DNA of 64,000 bases, taken from the NCBI RefSeq assembly GCF_947498015.1, contig NZ_CANMIR010000006.1:186001-250000 (forward strand). Direction: 5' to 3'. The DNA is from an uncultured Neptuniibacter sp. (lineage in GTDB: Bacteria > Pseudomonadota > Gammaproteobacteria > Pseudomonadales > Balneatricaceae). Under the pieces are notes generated by a model. That model was not told the DNA's origin. It worked only from the letters and a program-made list of their open reading frames with translations, and made no database searches. Position numbers and translations under genes: made by a program. Positions 9,969-17,787 of this stretch are shown piece by piece (positions within the stretch are counted from its first letter, which is position 1; each line of letters opens with the position of its first letter).

Positions 9969-10502
9969 GTGCGTCAGTTGATCTTGGGAGGAGCGCGTTC
10001 CGGAAAGAGTCGGATAGCGCAAGATAGGGTAGAGCAGCTAGGTACTCCGGTCGTTTATATTGCTACGGCGACAGTGCGACCTGATGATCAGGAGATGTGC
10101 CAGCGAATTGAGCTGCATAGAAATAACCGGCCGAAAGCATGGCAGGTTCTTGAGGTACCTGTTGATCTCCCACAGGCTTTAGCTCGGTTAAGTGGTGAAG
10201 GTAAAACGGTATTGGTTGATTGTCTGACCCTCTGGCTGACAAACCTGTTACTTCAAAATACAGAAACTATGCAACAAGGAATGTCAGAACTGGTATCAGT
10301 TGTGGATGACTTCGAAGGAAACCTCATTTTAGTCTCTAATGAGGTGGGTTGGGGTATTGTTCCGATGGGGGAATTAAGCAGAACATTTCAGGATAATACA
10401 GGCCGATTGCATCAGGATCTGGCAGTGTTGGTTGAACGAGTTAGTCTATGTGTTGCGGGTATACCCATGGATCTGAAAAATGGTGAGCGCAATGAGTCTT
10501 GA
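9969..10502 (+). CDS. cobU: Adenosylcobinamide kinase/adenosylcobinamide-phosphate guanylyltransferase
   Basis: CobU phosphorylates adenosylcobinamide and then adds GMP, preparing the corrin for nucleotide-loop attachment. The 177-residue protein begins with the P-loop GGARSGKS (7-14) and contains LVDCLTLWLTNLL and SNEVGWGIVP, both typical of CobU/CobP. Translation starts at a GTG; no better ATG exists in frame. The 3' end overlaps cobT, so cobU-cobT-cobC form an operon for the late steps of B12 assembly or cobinamide salvage. No cobalamin riboswitch was recognised upstream. Confidence 0.93.
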   Translation: MRQLILGGARSGKSRIAQDRVEQLGTPVVYIATATVRPDDQEMCQRIELHRNNRPKAWQVLEVPVDLPQALARLSGEGKTVLVDCLTLWLTNLLLQNTETMQQGMSELVSVVDDFEGNLILVSNEVGWGIVPMGELSRTFQDNTGRLHQDLAVLVERVSLCVAGIPMDLKNGERNES

Positions 10503-11541
10503 AGCCTGGTCGACGCTAGAAGCTAAACCGTTAAATGCTGAGTGTGAGCAAAAGGCGCGTGAGCATCAGTTGAGATTGACCAAGCCGCCTGGATCACTAG
10601 GGGAGTTAGAAACACTGGCTGTATCCCTGGCGTCGATGCAGGAAGTTGTTTTCCCCGCATGTGATCAGGTGCATATCTCTGTCTTTGCTGCTGATCATGG
10701 TGTGGCAGCCAGGGGGGTCTCAGCATTCCCGCAGGTAGTCACCTCTCAGATGGTCCTGAATTTTGCTGCGGGCGGAGCCGCAATTTCTGTTTTGGCGAAG
10801 CAACTAGGGGCTGATTTTGAAGTTATCAATCTCGGGACCGTCGCAGCTGCCGACCATCCTGATGTAATCGATCGTAGGATTGCAGAGCAGACCGCTGATT
10901 TTTCTGTTACTGAAGCCATGACTGAAGAGGAGATGCTTCGAGCCATGGATGTGGGGGCTGAAGCAATCGGACGGGCTTTAAGCAAGGGCGCGCAGTTATT
11001 TATTGCAGGTGAGATGGGGATCGCAAATACTACTTCAGCATCTGCGCTGATGGCTGCCTTACTGAATATGTCGGGTGAATCAGTTGCCGGTCCGGGAACG
11101 GGTATCGGTGCTCCAGCAGTAAAGCGTAAGGCCGAACTGATTTCGGGTGCAATACGCTATCATCAATCCTCTTTAACCTCTCCTCTGGGTTGTTTACGTT
11201 GCTTAGGCGGGTTTGAAATTGCGGCTATGGTTGGTGCATATCTGCAGGCAGCACATCAGGGGATTCCTGTTTTAGTTGATGGTTTTATTAGTTCAACCGC
11301 GGCTTTTATTGCGTGCAGCCTTTGTGAAGATGCAAAACAGTGGATGCTGTTTGCGCATCAATCGGATGAGCCATTTCATCAGCAGATTCTCTCTGCTCTT
11401 GATGTTGAGCCTCTGCTGCAATTAAGCATGAGGCTGGGAGAGGGAAGTGGGGCTGCGCTTGCGGTCAATATTCTGAGAAGTGCTTGTGAATTGCATAAAC
11501 AGATGGCCACTTTTGAGGGGGCTGGGGTAGCGGATCACTGA
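10492..11541 (+). CDS. cobT: Nicotinate-nucleotide--dimethylbenzimidazole phosphoribosyltransferase
   Basis: CobT makes alpha-ribazole phosphate from nicotinate mononucleotide and a lower-ligand base. Signatures include LTKPPGSLGELE, ADHGVAARGVSAFPQVVT, GEMGIANTTSASAL, GGFEIAAMVGAYL and the C-terminal ATFEGAGV containing the catalytic-base glutamate region. In-frame ATGs occur at 10480 and 10492; I prefer 10492 because GGTGAG precedes it by 4 nt. Both overlap the end of cobU. The length of 349 is normal. Confidence 0.94.
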   Translation: MSLEAWSTLEAKPLNAECEQKAREHQLRLTKPPGSLGELETLAVSLASMQEVVFPACDQVHISVFAADHGVAARGVSAFPQVVTSQMVLNFAAGGAAISVLAKQLGADFEVINLGTVAAADHPDVIDRRIAEQTADFSVTEAMTEEEMLRAMDVGAEAIGRALSKGAQLFIAGEMGIANTTSASALMAALLNMSGESVAGPGTGIGAPAVKRKAELISGAIRYHQSSLTSPLGCLRCLGGFEIAAMVGAYLQAAHQGIPVLVDGFISSTAAFIACSLCEDAKQWMLFAHQSDEPFHQQILSALDVEPLLQLSMRLGEGSGAALAVNILRSACELHKQMATFEGAGVADH

Positions 11542-11556
11542 TGAATCAAAACGCAG

Positions 11557-12171
11557 ATGTCGATGTTAAATTCTAAAACTATTGATCTCTTCCGGCATGG
11601 AACGCCTGCTTTGAGCGGGGTTTACTTAGGACAGACTGATTCCCCTTTATCGCATGAGGGAGCTCAAGAGTGTCGGGACCGCTTGGAAGAACACAGGAGC
11701 TGGGAGCTGATCATCAGTTCGCCTCTTCAGCGCTGTTTACATACGGCTAGTTGGCTAGCGAAAAAACAGGGGATTGAGCTGCTGATCGCGGAAGGGTTAC
11801 AAGAGTATGATTTTGGCGATTGGGATGGGCAGGTGTTTGAGGAGGTATATCAGCAGATGCCTGAGCACGCGGATCGTTTTTGGCGGGATCCAGAGCATAA
11901 CCCACCACCAAAGGGTGAAACGCTGCACCAATTTAAACAGAGAATCACTACAGAGCTGGAAGCGCTGCTTCTAAGGCCTGAACAAAAAATTCTGATAGTG
12001 ACACATGGTGGTGTAATACGCGGTATAATTGCTGAAATGTTGGGTGTATCCCCTGAACATTGGGGGCGTATAAGGCTGGATTATGCGAAATTCACTCAAC
12101 TGAAATATGATTACGATGGGACTCAGTTTTGGCCTCAGCTGATCAGCTGTAACAGTGCCAATCCTTATTGA
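11557..12171 (+). CDS. cobC: Alpha-ribazole phosphatase (histidine phosphatase superfamily)
   Basis: The 204-residue protein carries the phosphoglycerate-mutase-type catalytic motif LFRHGTP near residues 12-18, SPLQRCLHTASWL, the acid segment EYDFGDWDGQ and the second histidine motif VTHGGVIRG. CobC removes the 5' phosphate from alpha-ribazole phosphate, feeding cobalamin synthase. It starts 15 nt after cobT, supporting the operon assignment. The usual next gene, cobS (cobalamin synthase), is absent; an HDOD protein follows instead. Confidence 0.85.
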   Translation: MSMLNSKTIDLFRHGTPALSGVYLGQTDSPLSHEGAQECRDRLEEHRSWELIISSPLQRCLHTASWLAKKQGIELLIAEGLQEYDFGDWDGQVFEEVYQQMPEHADRFWRDPEHNPPPKGETLHQFKQRITTELEALLLRPEQKILIVTHGGVIRGIIAEMLGVSPEHWGRIRLDYAKFTQLKYDYDGTQFWPQLISCNSANPY

Positions 12172-12194
12172 TCGCTCTCTGAATTAGGGCTTCT

Positions 12195-13745
12195 ATGAAG
12201 TACACGGACACACTCAAAAATATACATCGAAGCCTGGATAAACTCGGAGATCTTCCGGTATTTACTGCCACTGTTAACAGAATTCAGCAGATCAGTTCTT
12301 CAGAAGAGAGTGATGCGATGGCCTTGGCAATGGCCATTATGAAGGATGCTAGTCTGTCTGCCCGGTTATTGAAACTGGCCAATTCCCCCGCTTACAAGCG
12401 TGGTCAGGGTAATATCACTGTGGTCTCCCGTGCCGTAGTGCTTTTGGGGTTTAATCAGATTAAAAATATCTGCTTAACCCTGAAACTGATCGAGAGCTTT
12501 CACGACACCCACCCCGATCTAGATGTCCCTGGCATGATGATGCGTCAGTTTCTCAGTGCGAATATGGCCAAAGAGTTAGCGCTGCGAAGTGAACACCCCA
12601 TTGATCCCGAAGAAGCTTATATTGGGGCGTTGCTGTTTGGTTTGGGTGAAATTATGGTTGCCTGTACCCTGCCTGATCAATACCGAAAGATGCTGCGCCT
12701 CAAAGAGCAGGGTGATAAAAAATGGCCGCATATTCAGGCAGAGGTGCTTGGAATCAGCTTCAGTGAATTGGGACGTGAGATGGCTGCAGGGTGGGGTTAT
12801 CCGAAACAGGTTTTAGGTTCGATGGCGCAGGTGGACCTTAAGCATCTGGATGAAAAAAGTGATCTTTCTGCCTGCCTGCCATCACTATGTAATGGTATGG
12901 TGGAACAGCTCTACGGCCAGGATCAGCAGAATGAGCAGCCTTATGACCGGCTGGTTGATGCAGTCTCTCTCGTTGGAAATATACCTTATGACGATGTCGG
13001 CGAGATTACGTTACAGTGCTTCCGTCAGGTAGCAAAAGTCAGTCGCACCTATGGGTTAAAAACACGTTCGATGATCCCCTCGTTTACAGAGAGTGGCGAT
13101 TTCGCAAAAGATGATATGGTGCGACAGTTATCATTCCTTGCGCATGGTGAGGTAGAACATCAGGCTCAGTATGAGGAGCCATCTGCGCCTGTAGCTTTAG
13201 CTGCAAATCCTAAGCAGAACCAGGCTGACAATCAGTTGTTATATATGAATCAGCTGACTGAGATGATCGCAGCGGAAGGCAAAATTCATGAAGTCTTTAA
13301 GCTGGTGGTTGAGGCGGTTCGGCATTGTGCCGGTTTTGACCGTAGCCTGCTTTGTCTACTGGATCGCACCCGAAAAAAACTGTCAGTCAAAATGATCGAG
13401 GGTGATGAAACCGACAGTCTTCAAAACTATTTTGAGCGTCAGAAAAATGGGAAGGCAGATGATCTTTTTTTCCGTGTTCTGGAAAAGCAGGTCACGCTCA
13501 TGGTCAACGATCTCGATGAAGATGGCTGGAAGAAACGATTGCCGCCCGAATATGTAAGAAAGGCGGGGGCTCAGGGGTTCGTATTGATTCCACTGGTGAT
13601 GGGTAAGCGTGTGATAGGGATGTTGTATGCGGATCGCAGTGCTGGTAATGGTGCTGTTACCGAGGAAGACTTTAATACTTTCAATCGGTTCGCTACGCAG
13701 ACGCGCTTGGCTCTAATGTACGCAGACAGTAAAGCCAAGCAGTAA
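12195..13745 (+). CDS. HDOD-domain signalling protein with C-terminal GAF domain
   Basis: The N-terminal half (about 10-215) is an HDOD domain, a degenerate HD hydrolase fold found in bacterial signalling proteins: LPVFTATVNRIQQ, MKDASLSARLLKLANSPAYKRG, and ISRAVVLLGF-type TVVSRAVVLLGFNQIKNI. The C-terminal part (about 355-510) looks like a GAF sensor domain (VFKLVVEAVRHCAGFDRSLLC ... GFVLIPLVMGKRVIGMLYADRS). No enzymatic motif is visible. It lies 23 nt after cobC on the same strand and may be co-transcribed, but there is no functional link to cobalamin. Confidence 0.8.
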   Translation: MKYTDTLKNIHRSLDKLGDLPVFTATVNRIQQISSSEESDAMALAMAIMKDASLSARLLKLANSPAYKRGQGNITVVSRAVVLLGFNQIKNICLTLKLIESFHDTHPDLDVPGMMMRQFLSANMAKELALRSEHPIDPEEAYIGALLFGLGEIMVACTLPDQYRKMLRLKEQGDKKWPHIQAEVLGISFSELGREMAAGWGYPKQVLGSMAQVDLKHLDEKSDLSACLPSLCNGMVEQLYGQDQQNEQPYDRLVDAVSLVGNIPYDDVGEITLQCFRQVAKVSRTYGLKTRSMIPSFTESGDFAKDDMVRQLSFLAHGEVEHQAQYEEPSAPVALAANPKQNQADNQLLYMNQLTEMIAAEGKIHEVFKLVVEAVRHCAGFDRSLLCLLDRTRKKLSVKMIEGDETDSLQNYFERQKNGKADDLFFRVLEKQVTLMVNDLDEDGWKKRLPPEYVRKAGAQGFVLIPLVMGKRVIGMLYADRSAGNGAVTEEDFNTFNRFATQTRLALMYADSKAKQ

Positions 13746-13754
13746 CGTTCACTT

Positions 13755-14045
13755 TTATTCGGTTAAACCTTTCACAAAAGATTTCGTATCTTCCCAGGCC
13801 TCTTTGCTAACCTCGACGCCTGCATCAATGACCTCACCACCGGTCTCAACCGCTGTTTTTGCGCCCGACTCGGTTGAACAGACGGCTCGTTTAGCTGCGC
13901 ACTTAGATTTACACCCTAATTCTGCTGCTTCATCATTGAAGTGTTTAAAAGCACACTCAGTGTTACAGAGCGTTTGATCGGTAGAACAGTCGGCCGCCGC
14001 CCAGGGGGCAAACAATATTAAACATAGTAGGTATATCTTTTTCAT
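13755..14045 (-). CDS. Small secreted protein with symmetric cysteine pattern
   Basis: This 96-residue protein starts with a Sec signal peptide (MKKIYLLCLILFAPWAAA), leaving a mature chain of about 78 residues. Its first half holds six cysteines spaced C-x6-C-x3-C-x13-C-x3-C-x6-C, a mirror-symmetric array that suggests two helices stapled by disulfides. The tail is acidic and amphipathic. I do not recognise a characterised family. TTGGAGAG precedes the ATG by a few bases. It follows the adenosyltransferase gene by 26 nt on the same strand. Confidence 0.7.
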   Translation of the reverse strand: MKKIYLLCLILFAPWAAADCSTDQTLCNTECAFKHFNDEAAELGCKSKCAAKRAVCSTESGAKTAVETGGEVIDAGVEVSKEAWEDTKSFVKGLTE

Positions 14046-14071
14046 CTATCTCTCCAAGAGGGCGAGTAAAT

Positions 14072-14638
14072 TTATCTTTTTTCTCTGGGTTGCCAGAGAG
14101 TTTCTTCGCCGCCCTGCCTTCGCGCTATCTCTCTACTTGCCACAAAAAGTAGATCAGAGAGACGATTAATGTAGATAACACAATGGTTATTTACCTCTTC
14201 GCCCTCGTACTGAGTTAGTGCAATCAATCGTCTTTCAGCACGCCGGCAGATACTGCGTGCTAAATGGGTATAGCTTGCACCGATTGATCCGCCTGGAAGA
14301 ATAAACTCTTTCAGAGGGGGGAGTTTGGTATTGATGTTGTCAATCTGTGCTTCCAGATATTTTATCTCGCTGGGCTCGATAACTGTATAGCTTTTTTCTG
14401 CGACAGCCAGTTCAGCGCCCAGGTCAAAGAGTTGATGTTGAACTCTTTGGAGGCAACTGGTCATAGGGTCGTTTGTAGCGAGATATGAGATGAGTAATCC
14501 GATACAGCTGTTAAGTTCATCGATTGCGCCGATCGCTTCAATTCGGGGGGAGGTTTTCAGGACCTGTTTACCGTTAGCCAGTGATGTCGTGCCGGAATCG
14601 CCTGTGCGGGTATAGATTTTTGTCAGCCGGTTGGTCAT
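14072..14638 (-). CDS. Cob(I)alamin adenosyltransferase, PduO/MMAB type
   Basis: The 188-residue protein has the N-terminal motif KIYTRTGDSGTTSL that binds ATP, GAIDELNSCIGLL, and the C-terminal RRAERRL plus VIYINRLSDLLFVASR. These are hallmarks of the PduO-type enzyme, unrelated to CobA/BtuR. It transfers adenosyl from ATP to cob(I)alamin, making coenzyme B12. This complements cobU-cobT-cobC about 2 kb away. It is downstream of the ppk2 cluster but separated by a terminator at 14707-14733. Confidence 0.92.
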   Translation of the reverse strand: MTNRLTKIYTRTGDSGTTSLANGKQVLKTSPRIEAIGAIDELNSCIGLLISYLATNDPMTSCLQRVQHQLFDLGAELAVAEKSYTVIEPSEIKYLEAQIDNINTKLPPLKEFILPGGSIGASYTHLARSICRRAERRLIALTQYEGEEVNNHCVIYINRLSDLLFVASREIARRQGGEETLWQPREKR

Positions 14639-14706
14639 AGAGGTGTTTTAGCCGTAAGGGATTGGACTAAGTTAGATTGGCAAAAGGGGAAAAGGTTCAG
14701 TCTTAG

Positions 14707-14733
14707 AAAAAATGGCCTGCTGATGCAGGCCAT
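14707..14733 (-). terminator. Terminator after the 75-residue gene
   Basis: On the minus strand ATGGCCTGC-ATCA-GCAGGCCAT forms a perfect 9-bp stem with a 4-nt loop, followed by six T. It ends the ppk2 transcription unit. Confidence 0.88.
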
Positions 14734-14742
14734 GGGGAGATC

Positions 14743-14970
14743 TTAATTATCGAAATGTTCTGCAAAGTGACGTATTTCATGCGCCAGCTTATCGATCTTG
14801 TCAGCCGCTTTTTCCATCTCTTCAAGAACGGCAGCGCTGATAGCAGATTCGATCAGGAGCGCCAGTTCATCAAAATGTGACTCACCAATATCGTTAATCA
14901 TGGCATCAGGCAGTTTTTCCTTGAAAGAATCTACCACATGATTGGCATGCGCAGTTTGCTTCATGGTCAT
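14743..14970 (-). CDS. Small helical protein of unknown function downstream of ppk2
   Basis: The 75-residue product is predicted to be almost all helix and acidic (FDELALLIESAISAAVLEEMEKAADKIDKLAHEIRHFAEHF), with no signal peptide or membrane segment. The start is supported by AGGAG 8 nt upstream. It begins 18 nt after the ppk2 stop and ends just before a strong terminator, so it is the second gene of a two-gene unit with ppk2. I do not recognise the family. A role connected with polyphosphate metabolism would be inference from position only. Confidence 0.65.
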   Translation of the reverse strand: MTMKQTAHANHVVDSFKEKLPDAMINDIGESHFDELALLIESAISAAVLEEMEKAADKIDKLAHEIRHFAEHFDN

Positions 14971-14988
14971 AGCTTTTACTCCTTACTA

Positions 14989-15891
14989 TTATCGAGTCAC
15001 AGGGTGACGCTCAACTTGCCCCGATTGAGCATTGCTGACGATCAGTGGGTCTGGATGTAGATCGATCTCTTCATTCTTATTTGGATAAGACATCCGGCTC
15101 AGTAGATGACGCATCGCATTTAAGCGGGCACGTTTTTTATCGTCAGACTTGATTACAGTCCATGGTGCATCGGCGGTGTCGGTATAAAAGAACATCGACT
15201 CTTTTGCTTCAGTGTAAGAATCCCACTTGTCTAAAGAGGCCAGATCAATGGGTGACAGTTTCCACTGTTTAAGTGGGTCTACGCGGCGAGCCTGAAAGCG
15301 ACGAAACTGTTCGTCACGGCTGACCGAAAACCAGAATTTGAAGAGCTTGATGCCGCTGCGTGAAAGCATTCTTTCCAGATCTGGCGTCTGTCGCATAAAT
15401 TCCAGATATTCAGCTGGAGAACAGAAATTCATCACCTTTTCTACACCGGCACGGTTATACCAGGAGCGGTCAAACAGAACGATCTCGCCCGCTGTCGGAA
15501 GATGGTTGATATAACGTTGGAAATACCACTGCCCTTTCTCTTGCTCGGTGGGCTTTTCTAGTGCTACCACACGTGCTCCACGAGGGTTCAGGTGTTCCAT
15601 CATGCGCTTGATGGTACCCCCTTTACCCGCAGCATCGCGTCCTTCGAAGAGGATAACAATACGTTGACCAGTTTCGCGAACCCAGTTCTGCATTTTAAGC
15701 AGTTCAATCTGAAGCTCTTTTTTGTTTTTCTCGTATTCTTTACGTGAAATTTTATTGTCGTAGGGGTAATCACTGGCCTCAAAAATATCAGTCATTTCCT
15801 GATCCAGCAGCACAGAAGGGCATGCGTTTTCAGTAGTCTCAACGCATTGTTCTTCAATAGGGGACTCCGGGGTCTGTAACTCCTGGTTCAT
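14989..15891 (-). CDS. ppk2: Polyphosphate kinase 2 family protein
   Basis: PPK2 enzymes use polyphosphate to phosphorylate nucleotides, or the reverse. The protein has a Walker A motif (FEGRDAAGKGGTIKR), ALEKPTEQEKGQWYFQRYI, a Walker B-like segment (IVLFDRSWYNRAGVE) and the lid segment RRFQARRVDPLKQWKLSP. It is a single-domain class I member with an N-terminal extension of about 50 residues. I use the ATG at 15891, preceded by GAGGAAAG, rather than the upstream ATG at 15906, which lacks a ribosome site. It is co-transcribed with the 75-residue gene. Confidence 0.9.
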   Translation of the reverse strand: MNQELQTPESPIEEQCVETTENACPSVLLDQEMTDIFEASDYPYDNKISRKEYEKNKKELQIELLKMQNWVRETGQRIVILFEGRDAAGKGGTIKRMMEHLNPRGARVVALEKPTEQEKGQWYFQRYINHLPTAGEIVLFDRSWYNRAGVEKVMNFCSPAEYLEFMRQTPDLERMLSRSGIKLFKFWFSVSRDEQFRRFQARRVDPLKQWKLSPIDLASLDKWDSYTEAKESMFFYTDTADAPWTVIKSDDKKRARLNAMRHLLSRMSYPNKNEEIDLHPDPLIVSNAQSGQVERHPVTR

Positions 15892-16015
15892 AGGCTTTCC
15901 TCGCATAATTGGTTAATCGTTGGTAGTAATTATGCGCCTCTCACACAGGTAGATATTGATGCAGGTCAAGCAGTGTTTGTTTGTTGGAGTTAAAGACTAT
16001 TTTCTATGAAAAATG

Positions 16016-16909
16016 TCAGCTACGATTTTGCATTTTTTTGATTTTAGAGAGGTAGTGGCCGTTGATCGGAGTTTTTATGCCCAATTCTGCAGCCAAATTG
16101 CACAGGTAACCTGTGATGTGATCAATTTCTGTGGTGCGGCCGTGTTTCATATCCTGCAGCATGGATGAATAGTTTTCAGCAGTTAATCTGGCCACCTGAG
16201 ATGCTTGTTCAATTAAAGGAGCTTCAAACAGGGGGATATTCAAAGCATTTGCAACCGCTTCTACTTCTGCGCAGAGAGCTGTCATCTCATCCATCAGCTT
16301 TGGGGTGGTGATAAGTTCACCATTCTTGCAATGATGTACCGCTGTGAGTGGATTGATAGCACAGTTGATTGCCAGCTTACGCCATAGAGAACCGGCTATA
16401 TCCCGATCGATTTCAACATTCAGAAAACCACCCTGTAAATTATTCAGCCATTTCAGGTGAGTTGTTGGGGATCCAATATGTGTCACGCCTTTTCCAGCGT
16501 GTTTAACTGAGAAGGGAGACTTAATCCAGGCACCATCTGTAGTTGAAGCCCAGGCAACCTCAGTGTCAGGAGATTGATCAGTTACCCATTGCTGACTTCC
16601 CATGCCATTTTGTAAGACAACTATATGGGCTCCCGGGTTGAGCCTGTTTTTAATGCTGTTGAAAGCACTCTGTGTATCTGTTGATTTTGTCGTAATCAGA
16701 AGCTGTTGAATTGAGCCAGAGTCGGCTGTTAACTCTGCATCGACCGGGAACAATTCACCGTCCCTAAGGACTCCTTCTATCTGTTTGAACTGATCCAGAC
16801 GATGTTGATCTCTTAATAGTAGAGTGACCGAGCTGCCTGCTGCGGCCAGATTTGCTGCCCACAACGTTCCGATCGCGCCGGCTCCTAGAATATGCCATCT
16901 ATTACACAT
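16016..16909 (-). CDS. panE: 2-dehydropantoate 2-reductase (ketopantoate reductase)
   Basis: The 297-residue protein opens with the dinucleotide-binding motif LGAGAIGTLWA (G9-x-G-x-x-G14) and contains LLITTKSTDTQSA, VVLQNGMGSQ, the catalytic-lysine region LWRKLAINCAINPLTAV and SSMLQDMKHGRTTEIDHITGYL. This is the ApbA/PanE pattern: NADPH-dependent reduction of ketopantoate to pantoate in pantothenate/CoA synthesis. A strong GGAGGAGG lies upstream of the ATG. It diverges from yajQ across about 80 bp. Confidence 0.88.
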   Translation of the reverse strand: MCNRWHILGAGAIGTLWAANLAAAGSSVTLLLRDQHRLDQFKQIEGVLRDGELFPVDAELTADSGSIQQLLITTKSTDTQSAFNSIKNRLNPGAHIVVLQNGMGSQQWVTDQSPDTEVAWASTTDGAWIKSPFSVKHAGKGVTHIGSPTTHLKWLNNLQGGFLNVEIDRDIAGSLWRKLAINCAINPLTAVHHCKNGELITTPKLMDEMTALCAEVEAVANALNIPLFEAPLIEQASQVARLTAENYSSMLQDMKHGRTTEIDHITGYLCNLAAELGIKTPINGHYLSKIKKMQNRS

Positions 16910-16988
16910 AAAAATCCTCCTCCTCTATTGTGACGTGAAATAGGGGATGAGGTCAGCTAGAATCGGCAAAAAAGTCAGGAGAAGGGTA

Positions 16989-17471
16989 ATGCCATCATTT
17001 GATATTGTCTCAGAACTCGATATGCATGAAGTGACCAATGCGGTTGATCAGGCAAATAGAGAGCTGCAGATGCGCTACGACTTTAAAGGCGTTGATGCAC
17101 GTTTTGAGCAAAATGACTCAATGGTTGTGATTCATGCAGAGGTAGATTTTCAGCTTCAGCAGATGTTGGATGTGCTGCGCACGAAAATGGTTGGACGCAA
17201 AATAGATATCCGTTGCCTGGAGGTTAAAGATCCAGAAAAAGCGAATATGCGGGCTCGTCAGGAGGTGGTGTTGCGTCAGGGGCTTGATCAGCCATTAGCC
17301 AAAAAAATTGTCAAGATGGTCAAGGATGCCAAGTTAAAAGTTCAGGCGCAGGTTCAGGGTGAGCAGGTTCGGGTTACAGGTAAAAAGCGGGATGATCTAC
17401 AGAGTGTGATGGCACTGTTACGCGAGTCTGATTTGGAGTTACCACTTCAGTTTAATAATTTCCGGGATTAA
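16989..17471 (+). CDS. yajQ: YajQ-family nucleotide-binding protein
   Basis: The protein begins MPSFDIVSELDMHEVTNAVD, contains NRELQMRYDFKG, and the C-terminal RDDLQSVMALLRESDLELPLQFNNFRD, giving 160 residues like E. coli YajQ (163). Members bind RNA/nucleotides, and one in Xanthomonas is a cyclic-di-GMP effector. The frame is open upstream to 16947, but the ATG at 16989 has GGAGAAGGG just before it and matches the conserved family start, so I reject the longer form. Confidence 0.93.
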   Translation: MPSFDIVSELDMHEVTNAVDQANRELQMRYDFKGVDARFEQNDSMVVIHAEVDFQLQQMLDVLRTKMVGRKIDIRCLEVKDPEKANMRARQEVVLRQGLDQPLAKKIVKMVKDAKLKVQAQVQGEQVRVTGKKRDDLQSVMALLRESDLELPLQFNNFRD

Positions 17472-17505
17472 AGTATTCATGGAATGAGTGGGGTCGGTGA
17501 CCCCG

Positions 17506-17721
17506 CTACTCTTGGTGTAAGCAGTCCAGTAAAAACAGATCTTTAATAAGTTCTTGAGTGGGCTCACCTTCAAAATCTTCTATACAGATCGCACCACTTT
17601 GTAACTTCTTGGCTAGGACTTCCCCCTGCCAGCTAACCACAGATACGCCTGTAGTGCAGTGGATGACACGAAGATAAGGATTCTTGCGTTCAAACCAGGC
17701 ATCGATCAGATAGGTCATCAT
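17506..17721 (-). CDS. Conserved-looking small protein of unknown function
   Basis: A 71-residue cytoplasmic protein with a beta-rich first half (YLRVIHCTTGVSVVSWQG) and an acidic second half (ICIEDFEGEPTQELIKDLF). GGAG lies 4 nt upstream of the first ATG, supporting translation. It sits between yajQ, convergent, and the AmpG-like gene on the same strand. I do not recognise the family and see no catalytic motif. A GGGGTC-GGT-GACCCC hairpin overlaps its stop codon but lacks a T run. Confidence 0.55.
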   Translation of the reverse strand: MMTYLIDAWFERKNPYLRVIHCTTGVSVVSWQGEVLAKKLQSGAICIEDFEGEPTQELIKDLFLLDCLHQE

Positions 17722-17787
17722 TTATCTCCTTTGATGTTTTAAGAAGATAATAGATACACAGTATCTGGAAGTAAATGGTAATAATTC

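Noticed and set aside
17483..17512. Terminator after yajQ
   Set aside because: GGGGTC-GGT-GACCCC forms a good stem, but neither strand has a T run.
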